A stretch of 64,000 nt of DNA. It comes from Huiozyma naganishii CBS 8797. Its lineage: Eukaryota; Ascomycota; Saccharomycetes; Saccharomycetales; Saccharomycetaceae. The position numbers and the translations under genes are program-made. Of the stretch, positions 30,321 through 38,491 are shown piece by piece. The stretch is taken from positions 310,001 through 374,000 of the forward strand of contig NC_035927.1 of NCBI RefSeq assembly GCF_000348985.1, written 5' to 3'. The notes below the pieces were generated by a model. That model worked only from the letters and a program-made list of their open reading frames with translations. It ran no database searches and was not told the origin of the DNA. Numbering within the stretch: the stretch's first letter is position 1; every line of letters starts with the position of its first letter.

Positions 30321-31624
30321 CTAGTAACGGTCATCGTCATTGCTGCCGTATCTTTGTCCTTGAGAACGGGAATAGTCTGATTCACGACCTTGAGAACCAG
30401 TGTATTCAGACCTGCGGGAATCATTGTGGTGGGATCCGTGCGTGTTTCCCCCGTAGGACGAGTTCTTTGTGTTCGATCCATACGAATCATCCCCATAAGA
30501 AGATTTTTTCTTGTTGGAACCATATAAATCGTTTTGGTTCGAATCATAGGAATCATTGCCGTAAGAAGATTGCTTTTGATTCGAATCGTACGAACCGTAA
30601 GAATCGTCCCCATAGGAAGAGTTTTTCTTGTTGGACCCATATGATTCGTTTTGGTTCGAACCGTACGAATCATTACCGTAGGAAGAGTTCTTCTTGTTCG
30701 AACCGTAAGAATCGTCCCCATAGGAAGAGTTCTTCTTGTTGGACCCATATGATTCGTTTTGGTTCGAACCGTACGAATCATTACCGTAGGAAGAGTTCTT
30801 CTTGTTCGAACCGTAAGAATCGTCCCCATAGGAAGAGTTCTTCTTGTTGGACCCATATGATTCGTTTTGGTTCGAACCGTACGAATCATTACCGTAGGAA
30901 GAGTTCTTCTTGTTCGAATCGTACGAATCGTCCCCATAGGAAGAGTTCTTCTTGTTCGAACCGTACGAATCGTCCCCATAGGAAGAGTTTTTCTGTTGGA
31001 CCCATATGATTCGTTTTGGTTCGAACCGTACGAATCATTACCGTAGGAAGAGTTCTTCTTGTTCGAATCGTACGAATCGTCCCCATAGGATGAGTTCTTC
31101 TTGTTCGAATTATATGAATCATCGCCATAAGACGAGTTCTTCTTGTTAGAATCTATTCTGTCAGAAGTCCCGTACTTACCGGCGTTACTCTCACCATAGG
31201 AATCATCACCATAAGACAAGGCATTGTTATTACCAGACCCATGACTGTTGTTGCCACTCCCTTTCTTTTCATCATCAATATGGGTGTTCGAGAATTGTTG
31301 ACGAACTTTTGACTCCAATTTGGTGAAATTATCATCGCCAATCTTTTGCCTAAATTGATCTACTTTATCCTTCCCTAGAAAGTTCTCAGCTTTGCTCAAG
31401 AAATCATCTTTCTTTTGACCCTGTCCTTGCGCTTGACCCTGACCCAGACCTTGATCGTAGCTTTGGCTTTGACCCTGTCCGTAACTTTGGTCTTGACCCT
31501 GACCGTAGTTTTGCCCCTGACCCTCATTCAGGCCTTGATTTTGACTGTTCTGACCTTGGTAGTTGTCATCGTAGTTGTTGTCATTGCCAGATGCAAATTG
31601 TTTCACTTTATCAAACAAGCCCAT
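30321..31624 (-). CDS. DDR48: DDR48, stress-induced repeat protein; frame broken by a 1-nt deletion
   Basis: The N-terminus (MGLFDKVKQFASGNDNN), a Gly/Gln-rich stretch (about 25-70) and many SNKKNSSYGDDSY-type units identify Ddr48, a hydrophilic DNA-damage- and heat-inducible protein with reported ATPase/GTPase activity. The proper frame runs to about residue 210. One unit near 30990-30996 then lacks one base compared with its sister units (TTTTTCTGTTGG against TTTTTCTTGTTGG). Past that point the original frame continues with good repeats in the other register and ends naturally at the TAG at 30321-30323, with a unique tail ending SNDDDRY. With the base present the protein would have about 434 residues, close to the 430 of yeast Ddr48. 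As written, translation stays open to 30299 in the wrong register, giving an Arg/Thr/Met-rich tail. A TATAAAAG lies about 90 bp upstream. The break may be a sequencing error or real. Confidence 0.88.
30600..31100 (-). repeat. DDR48 tandem repeats with a 108-bp higher-order period
   Basis: Short 24-45 nt units are organised in a larger repeat. The landmark TTGGACCCAT starts at 30631, 30739, 30847 and 30996 on the plus strand, that is 108, 108 and then 149 nt apart (108 + 42 - 1). The 149-nt step carries one extra short unit and the 1-nt deletion. The near identity of copies suggests recent duplication or gene conversion. Confidence 0.85.
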
Positions 31625-32009
31625 AGCAGATATATTTTTTTTTTACCGTAACACTTAGAATTTTAGATCTCCAGACGAAGCCAAATGCCAAGACAATTTC
31701 GTATCTCTCCCTTTTATACCCAATCTTCCTTAATTATTTTTCTGGCAACCGCACCCTCCGCAACGTGCGAGACAGGCCAAAGGGTGCCTCGCCCAACTAC
31801 CCGTCGAGAATATGAGTGAGCGTCACAAAGGGCGCAGGAAAAATAAAAGTATCCCGAAAAAATGACGAATTTTTGCAACCGAGAAATTTTTGAAGGAACA
31901 GAAAAACAAGGGCTCGTACATTCTCCAAATTTAGAAACGAGACGGTATTCGTAAGAGATCAAAGTGGACTACGGAATGTGCGCGGGAAGCATTGAATGTG
32001 TGTGTGTAT
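31625..32009 (-). promoter_or_regulatory. DDR48 promoter and HOT1 3' flank
   Basis: This 385 bp interval precedes DDR48 and contains TATAAAAG (minus strand, about 31711-31719). I found no exact STRE core in it. No other gene is visible. Confidence 0.5.
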
Positions 32010-33686
32010 CTAAATTCCGGTCAGAGATTGCTGCAACCAGCCAATGGTTCTTCGTTTCAAGTCACCCTTCTCGTTCCGGTATAGTCTTCTGTCCTCAAGA
32101 GTCTTTATCATCTGGTCAGCGGTCTTCCCCGCGTCTATCCCGTTCAGTATGAATTTGTAGAGGCGTTTCCTTCTGCCGAAGGTCTTCCTGTTTTTGGTTC
32201 TTCGCCAAAGGCTACCGTATTTTTCCTCTAGCCCGCGGATGGACGGGTTGCCGTTAATACCGTACACGTATTCATCCCAAATCGTTCTCACGTTATTTGG
32301 CGCCTTCAATATTTTGTAATTCAGCTCGCTTTGAACATCCAGGGACCAGTTTGGTATCTTCGCCCTGCTGTCACTTGATATTTGTGACCTCGGTAGTTTG
32401 CCCATATTGGCTGGTTTCCTTCTTGGCTCATGAATCGTTCTTGTAGGGTATCCCAAAGTACTCTCCACGTCATCCGCCTCGTCCTCTTCGTCGTCCAAGG
32501 CCGTCATATTGTCCGGGGAATCCAATGACCTATCCGAGTCATCGTCACCGTCATTGTCGTCATCCTCTTGGTATCCATCCTCATCGTTCCTGGCGACTCT
32601 TGAAATTTTAGTCTTGAGCATTTGCGGCCTACCGTTTGGGGTCTTAGGATTGGTGTCGGTACTTGGAAAAGAACCGCTATCCGGTTGTCCAGCGTGAGGG
32701 AAGAGAAAGGGATCGACAAGCCCCAAGTTAAACGATTCTAAAGTACTTGTCTGTACTGAATCCTCACGCAAATCTCTCCTCCTACGTTTGATCCCGTTCG
32801 GGTCCAGTACGAACGGTGTGGTGCTATTTATATGCGATTCCACCGTTGTGGCGGTACTGCTTGGCTGTGTGTCCATGTTATTGTACCCATTCGGAGTGTA
32901 CCCCTGGGTGTGTGTGTCTACCGAGTGATTATTATGTGGGATGGAGATGCCCGTGCTGTTGATGTTTTTGAAGTATTTGTTGGACACGTTTGTAAATGAG
33001 TATAGCATATCTGCAAAGAATTGGGACTGTTGGTTCCATTGACGTGATGTGTTGGTCATCTCGTTTTGTGCCTTGATGCTTTGGGAGGTGTTTTCCTTCA
33101 AATCCTGGAGTAACCCGTTTTGGGACTCGATCTTCTTGGATAAAGCGAGAAACTGTTCTTCCATGGTGATCAACCTTGCTGACAACTCGTCCATCCTTTG
33201 GAATATCCGCAAGTGGTTTGACGAGGAATCGAGTGCAGAGGACATGGACAACGACGGTGTCACCGCTGGCTGCCTTACATTCGTCAACGATTGCGATGTC
33301 CTTATCCTCCCGGGGGACAACGACCCAGGCGGGACTGTGTGTTTGGAAACTTGGGGGGCTCCCGTACTCCCCGCGGCGGGGGGGACCGTACCAGGCGGAG
33401 TATGATGATTATTACTGCTGCTCACACTAGTGTTAATGCCTGGTGAATCACGACCTACACCAATCCCTACAGCTGCTGATATACTGGGACTATCCAGCAC
33501 TGCAGACGTATGCTGTTCCTGTATATCACCTCCATTGGGACCGCCAACATTTTGATTCCCGGTGACACCGTGCGGGCTGTTACTGCTATTACTACTGTCG
33601 ACTCTCTGCGGCACTGCTCTATTAATAGCACTGGGCGTATTGTGGTTAACGTTGCTGAATTGCAACGTCATCTCCGTCTCTGGCAT
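32010..33686 (-). CDS. HOT1: HOT1, Hog1-dependent osmostress transcription factor
   Basis: This 558-residue protein (719 in S. cerevisiae) has an ATG at 33684-33686. Its last about 110 residues form a Gcr1_C-type DNA-binding domain, recognisable by VRTIWDEYVYGINGNPSI, LEEKYGSLWRR and RRKRLYKFI. A predicted coiled coil lies at about 165-220, followed by acidic and Ser-rich disorder. A basic KRRRRDLRED patch near residue 300 may be a nuclear signal. Hot1 recruits the Hog1 kinase to osmostress genes such as GPD1 and STL1. It sits just upstream of DDR48 on the same strand, the YMR173W-YMR172W neighbourhood but with the pair's relative order as on the ancestral block. Relative shortness comes from the disordered parts. 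Confidence 0.88.
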   Translation of the reverse strand: MPETEMTLQFSNVNHNTPSAINRAVPQRVDSSNSSNSPHGVTGNQNVGGPNGGDIQEQHTSAVLDSPSISAAVGIGVGRDSPGINTSVSSSNNHHTPPGTVPPAAGSTGAPQVSKHTVPPGSLSPGRIRTSQSLTNVRQPAVTPSLSMSSALDSSSNHLRIFQRMDELSARLITMEEQFLALSKKIESQNGLLQDLKENTSQSIKAQNEMTNTSRQWNQQSQFFADMLYSFTNVSNKYFKNINSTGISIPHNNHSVDTHTQGYTPNGYNNMDTQPSSTATTVESHINSTTPFVLDPNGIKRRRRDLREDSVQTSTLESFNLGLVDPFLFPHAGQPDSGSFPSTDTNPKTPNGRPQMLKTKISRVARNDEDGYQEDDDNDGDDDSDRSLDSPDNMTALDDEEDEADDVESTLGYPTRTIHEPRRKPANMGKLPRSQISSDSRAKIPNWSLDVQSELNYKILKAPNNVRTIWDEYVYGINGNPSIRGLEEKYGSLWRRTKNRKTFGRRKRLYKFILNGIDAGKTADQMIKTLEDRRLYRNEKGDLKRRTIGWLQQSLTGI

Positions 33687-34699
33687 CTCTTACCAAAGTA
33701 GAGCGGGTACTACTACGTTGAAACAGAACTTTATTTTCACTACAAGCAAGCGATCAAGATTTAATCTACGTCATCCATACCAAAACAGCCTCACTTTACA
33801 CTCATCGTTTGATTTGATTTTTTCTCGTTTCTGTCTTTAACAATTTTCTCACTTGCGAGGTATGTGTGTGTACTGTATTGCTTCTTTGAACCAGCAAGAG
33901 ACAGAGACACGCGTAGAAACAGCCTCACTTTCAATAGCTGCTGCGGTATCCACTGCACAACTGTCTACCAAAGTGGCTGAAATTACGCCATCTTTTATTT
34001 TATTTTATTTTATTTTTGGATTAGTGCGTAATATAGGAGACACCGGGGCTCTGACAGACTGTGGAGCGCGTGAATTATAAGGGGTGGGTGGGGTGTTATT
34101 ATGATGGAGCGTTGTGGCCGTGGCTGAACATTGTTGTATACTCTTCTGCCTCTACCCCTCGTAGAGGCTGTGCACACAGCGTATGGCGTGCGGGGGCCCC
34201 GCCGACGGTTACCCGTCCCCCTCTCTTTTCCTGCTGATTTCCGGCTGTTTCCCGATCGGGATACAAATTGGCCGAAAGCGGTCAGCGCCCCGAAACAGAA
34301 AGAAGCGAGAAGGCGAAAAAAGAAACAAAAAACCGGTCGAGGAAGCCTGTTTTCTTGCTTTTTTGGGGAGAGTGCGAGGGAAATAAAGAAACAGAGGGAA
34401 AAAAACTGCAATGGGCAATGTGCACGAGTATATATTTAATCATCTCTTCTGAAAAGCCTCGACGGAGTTTCTCGAGGATACGTCCAACTTTCAACGACTG
34501 TTACCTTTCTTTTCTTTGAGTGGCTGATTTGCATTTGCTATCGCTTCCCCCCCCCCCCACACTAGGAGTGTATATTAGCTCTTGACTGACGTTTTGACTA
34601 TAGGTCGTTCACTGCTATTTCTGGGGTTCTTTTTTCTTCCTTTTTTTTATTTTTGCCCAGCTAATACTTCTACACTAATATAACCCGTACTAAGCTAGT
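33687..34699. promoter_or_regulatory. Divergent promoter region HOT1-FLC
   Basis: One kilobase without a gene. It includes a TTTTA pentamer run at about 33995-34017, a purine-rich stretch at about 34290-34410, and a C12-type run at about 34548-34559. FMP40, a neighbour of FLC1 on S. cerevisiae chromosome XVI, is absent. Confidence 0.5.
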
Positions 34700-36985
34700 A
34701 TGAACATGAGGCAGCGCGCGCGGTTCTGTTGGCTCGTTATACAGGCTCTGCTATGTTTTTCTACACTAGTGCAAGCGAAGAGGAAACTCGTCGCAACGTC
34801 GCTGGTTACATGTATGGAGAACTCCCAACTCTCCTCGAATAGTTTCGACGTTGTGTTTGATCCGGATGACAGGTCGCTGCACTATACGCTCGACCTGACC
34901 ACGGATATTAACTCGTATATTTATGCGGATATCGATGTGTACGCTTACGGGTTCAAAATTATTACCAAAAACGTCGACCTGTGCAACATAAACTGGAAAC
35001 AATTCTGCCCCGTGCATCCAGGGCGTATAGAAATCGAGTCAATAGAGTATTTGTCCCAGGATTTGGTAGCCGATATCCCGGGGATCGCTTACCAAGTACC
35101 AGATATAGACGCTTACGCTAAAGTGTACGTTTACTCGAATACTAGTGAGTACCTGGCCTGCATACAGGTTTTCTTCAGTAATGGGAAAACTGTGTCACAG
35201 ACTGGTGTCAAATGGGCCACCGCAGTAGTAGCAGGTATCGGACTGCTTCTGTCCGCGTTGTTGTCCACTTTCGGGAACTCAACTGCCGCGTCGCACATTT
35301 CAGCCAACACAATGTCTCTGTTCCTTTACTTCCAGTCGGTCGTTGTTGTCTCCATGCAACATGTGCACAGAGTGCCACCTATCGCGGCCGCATGGAGTGA
35401 GAACCTCGTGTGGTCTATGGGGCTGATCAAAATCCATTTCATGCAGAAAATCTTTAGATGGTTCATAGACTCGACTGGTGGGACCAGCTCACTGAACTTG
35501 ACAGCTACAAACAAGTCTGTGCTTACGCAGAGGTCGCTACAGTATGTCAACACGCTGTTCAGAAGGGCAAACGATATTTTGTACGGGAACAGGAATACGA
35601 GTATCTTCAGAGGGATCAAGAGGATGGGGTACATGATGGGTATTGAAAACACAAATATCGTCGCTACAGGGTTCACCTTCTTCGTATTATGTGGATATGT
35701 CCTTGCTGGGTTCATCATGGTCTGCAAATATTCAATTGAACTGTCCATCAGAGCAGGTTGGATGAAACCAAACAGATTTGTGGAATTTAGACAAAATTGG
35801 AAACTGATCTTGAAGGGTGCCCTATTGAGATACATTTACATTGGGTTCACGCAGTTGACGATTTTGAGTTTCTGGGAGTTTACTGAGGTGGATTCTGGTG
35901 CAGTTGTCACTATTGCGTGTCTGTTTGTCGTTTTGTCTGTGGGACTGATGGCTTGGTCGTCCTATAGAACGTGGTTCTTCGCTCGAAAATCCATACAAGA
36001 GTACAATAACCCAGCAGCGCTCCTTTACGGTGACCAGTTCGTTTTACACAAATACGGGTTCATCTACACAATGTTCAAGGCATCATTCTACTGGTGGAAT
36101 GTCGTCCTATTGGGCTACGTGTTTGTGAAATCGTTGTTTCTTGGATTCGCTCAAGGGTCGGGACAAACTCAGGCTTTGACGTTGTTCATTCTCGACTTGT
36201 TCTATTTCGTCGCGCTCATCTACTACAAGCCTTATCTGGACAAGCCTACAAACATCATGAACATTTTCATCTGTGCTGTCACTTTGGTCAACTCCTTTTT
36301 ATTCCTATTCTTTTCAGACTTGTTCAAGCAGCCTTACAAAGTCTCTGCAGTCATGGGCTGGATATTCTTCATTATGAATGCTGCATTCTCATTCCTGCTA
36401 TTGATGATGATCATCGCATTCACTTTGATGATCGTGTTCTCGAAGAACCCAGACCTGCGGTTCAAAGCAGCAAAGGATGACAGAACTTCATTCCAAAGAC
36501 ATACCAGTGTTCCCGATGAAAAGGACGGGCTGGGCGAACTGGCTGCTCTCGGGGAGCTGGCAAAAGACCATGACGATCACTGGGAGGATATGATGGATGG
36601 ATCGAGCAGAAGTCCTGGTAACATATTTGCTTCTGATACAGCCTTGATAGGTACAAATGATCCTCATTCCACTGAAAGCAACATTCCATTGGATTCAGAA
36701 AAAATGTATGGAGGTTTGAATAACGAAGCGGTAGTGAATGACCCATTTGAAGAACACGCCCATATAGTAACAAACGGAGAATCCACATCAGTGATGCCTT
36801 CCAACCATTCCAACTTGAACGACAGCGACGACGAACTTATAGACCCATTCAGAGATCAGAATCATCCCAACAATCCAAGAAATAGGGATTCACTATTCGT
36901 GGAATCTCAGTCCTTTATCATCCCCTCATTGGACGACGGCGCCAATTACGACCATACCAGCGGTGTAAGTAGGGACCACCATTAA
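34700..36985 (+). CDS. FLC1/FLC3: FLC1/FLC3, TRP-like FAD transporter/calcium channel family
   Basis: This 761-residue membrane protein (793-802 in S. cerevisiae Flc1/Flc3) starts with a signal peptide (about 1-26). A lumenal ML-like domain with paired cysteines (about 27-165) follows, then about nine membrane segments (about 170-590) of the TRP-like fungal family. The tail is hydrophilic and acidic, with NDPFEE and IDPFRD motifs. Flc proteins act in the ER/Golgi in FAD import, haem uptake, calcium homeostasis and cell-wall integrity. The next genes, a YGL138C counterpart and SEC27, match the FLC3 side (YGL139W), while HOT1 links it to the XIII/XVI side, so this is the ancestral junction locus. 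Whether it is the FLC1 or the FLC3 copy cannot be told here. Confidence 0.92.
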   Translation: MNMRQRARFCWLVIQALLCFSTLVQAKRKLVATSLVTCMENSQLSSNSFDVVFDPDDRSLHYTLDLTTDINSYIYADIDVYAYGFKIITKNVDLCNINWKQFCPVHPGRIEIESIEYLSQDLVADIPGIAYQVPDIDAYAKVYVYSNTSEYLACIQVFFSNGKTVSQTGVKWATAVVAGIGLLLSALLSTFGNSTAASHISANTMSLFLYFQSVVVVSMQHVHRVPPIAAAWSENLVWSMGLIKIHFMQKIFRWFIDSTGGTSSLNLTATNKSVLTQRSLQYVNTLFRRANDILYGNRNTSIFRGIKRMGYMMGIENTNIVATGFTFFVLCGYVLAGFIMVCKYSIELSIRAGWMKPNRFVEFRQNWKLILKGALLRYIYIGFTQLTILSFWEFTEVDSGAVVTIACLFVVLSVGLMAWSSYRTWFFARKSIQEYNNPAALLYGDQFVLHKYGFIYTMFKASFYWWNVVLLGYVFVKSLFLGFAQGSGQTQALTLFILDLFYFVALIYYKPYLDKPTNIMNIFICAVTLVNSFLFLFFSDLFKQPYKVSAVMGWIFFIMNAAFSFLLLMMIIAFTLMIVFSKNPDLRFKAAKDDRTSFQRHTSVPDEKDGLGELAALGELAKDHDDHWEDMMDGSSRSPGNIFASDTALIGTNDPHSTESNIPLDSEKMYGGLNNEAVVNDPFEEHAHIVTNGESTSVMPSNHSNLNDSDDELIDPFRDQNHPNNPRNRDSLFVESQSFIIPSLDDGANYDHTSGVSRDHH

Positions 36986-37293
36986 CAACAAAAATTGTGG
37001 TGTGCTTTCTTTGATGTTACTGACGAGACTTAATGTAAATCAACTACGAGGATACCCGAAACCAAACTATTAATTTTTAACCGTATCACCTTAAGAAATG
37101 AACTTCGTTAGCTTAACGCCTCCCTGATTTTACAATGCCTCTGTAACTACATAATGCATTTATATTCCCTTTTTCACGAAGAGTTCGTATTTTGCTTCAC
37201 GTTTTAAGAAATAACTTAGTTTAATGTAATATATTGAAAATAATAGCCGACGTTGAATCAACGTTGAACAATTTTTTTTGTTCTCTAGAGGCT
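36986..37293. other. Convergent intergenic region FLC-YGL138C
   Basis: AT-rich 308 bp of 3' flanks with T runs. Nothing else is recognised. Confidence 0.5.
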
Positions 37294-38241
37294 TTAAAGA
37301 TCGATGATTGGAAAGAGTTTCTTCCCCACTTTATGCACTCCTGATCGAATCCACTTTGGAAACGACATATTGGTACCGTTCGCCAACCATTCTTTAACTA
37401 ACTGATGTGGTTTGTCTGCATATTCGGCGAAAATATCAACCGCAGTATCGATATTCTTTCGAGTCTCATCTGAACCTTCTTGTTCTCGGTCCTCATATTC
37501 TGAAGTGAAATGACTGGTCCACTCACTGTCTGGTTTCGTTCTTAGATTTGTAATTCCCATTTTTCGCAAAAACCGTTCCTTGTATCTTTGTAGTTTTGCA
37601 GGAATCGTGCTAGTATTCTGTTTTACCCCCGGAGTACTTCCTCTTTCAGAGACTAATTTTAGAAGGTCGACTTTATCCAGAGGAGTCTTTAAAAACGGTA
37701 CAGTTTTGGTAACTTCAAGCTTGTGAAATTTGTTCTTTACGTTGACTTCTTTCCAGTGGTTTCGATAATCATCGGCATACAAAGGCATTAAAGGTATAAT
37801 TTCGTTCCGTTTACACTGCGTGTCTGCACAAAGAAAAAAACCACCCACCCAGGTCCCCGGTAAAAACAGAGAAAACTTCTTTTGCCTGTAAACGTCTCTT
37901 TTTACAAAGCTGAAAAACCACTTCCCTTCGTCAAAATTAACCTCCAAAGGTACCTCCCATTGCATATCATCCACGTCTACTTGATCACTCTTTTCCCATA
38001 TTTTTTTCCCACTCTGACAATAAACCACTTGCAAGTAATTTGTAAAGTTGATTGGATTTGTGTGAAATTTGTAAACTTTACTGATCTTGAAGCCAGAATA
38101 TCCTTGATCTAACTTCCCGGACTGTTCACTATCGTAACACTCCTTATTTAATGGTGTACGAAATGGGGTTAGGGTGTCAGGTATAATTGAGCATATGACT
38201 TTTTCATATAATCCCAATAAAATGCATATCTCTAATAACAT
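37294..38241 (-). CDS. YGL138C counterpart, uncharacterised, possibly secreted/ER
   Basis: A 315-residue protein (YGL138C has 345) with an ATG at 38239-38241. The first about 20 residues are hydrophobic (MLLEICILLGLYEKVICS) and may be a signal peptide. The next 150 residues look globular, with four or five cysteines, including two in CADTQCKR near residue 140, and many aromatic residues. The C-terminal half is basic and helical. No family domain is recognised. The assignment rests on position and strand: FLC (plus), this gene (minus), SEC27 (plus) exactly reproduces YGL139W-YGL138C-YGL137W. Function is unknown; the S. cerevisiae gene has been linked to meiotic expression only weakly. Confidence 0.62.
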   Translation of the reverse strand: MLLEICILLGLYEKVICSIIPDTLTPFRTPLNKECYDSEQSGKLDQGYSGFKISKVYKFHTNPINFTNYLQVVYCQSGKKIWEKSDQVDVDDMQWEVPLEVNFDEGKWFFSFVKRDVYRQKKFSLFLPGTWVGGFFLCADTQCKRNEIIPLMPLYADDYRNHWKEVNVKNKFHKLEVTKTVPFLKTPLDKVDLLKLVSERGSTPGVKQNTSTIPAKLQRYKERFLRKMGITNLRTKPDSEWTSHFTSEYEDREQEGSDETRKNIDTAVDIFAEYADKPHQLVKEWLANGTNMSFPKWIRSGVHKVGKKLFPIIDL

Positions 38242-38491
38242 TTTTCTTTACTACCTAGAGAGCACAATTAATCGGGCTTCAAGTTACTCAAACAGTATTG
38301 TGTATTCAAACTATTTTGTGACACAAGCGCTTTAGAAGTTGTCAATCTCCCACCGTGTCCGGGTACCGATCTTATTGACACTGGAAAAAAAAAGTTCAGA
38401 AAAACAACGATATATGAGTTGGCATTCTCTGAGAGACTTCGAAACCCAAACGCGTCCCTCGAGCAAGGACGTGTCTGTGACCCAATCAAGC

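Noticed and set aside
30161..31009. 282-codon plus-strand frame opposite DDR48
   Set aside because: It mirrors the DDR48 repeats and disappears outside them; the sense strand has a clear, recognisable gene.
30640..31070. GGTTCGAACC strings resembling the tRNA B box
   Set aside because: They are part of every DDR48 repeat unit, with no A box, no tRNA fold and no terminator; a by-product of codon content.
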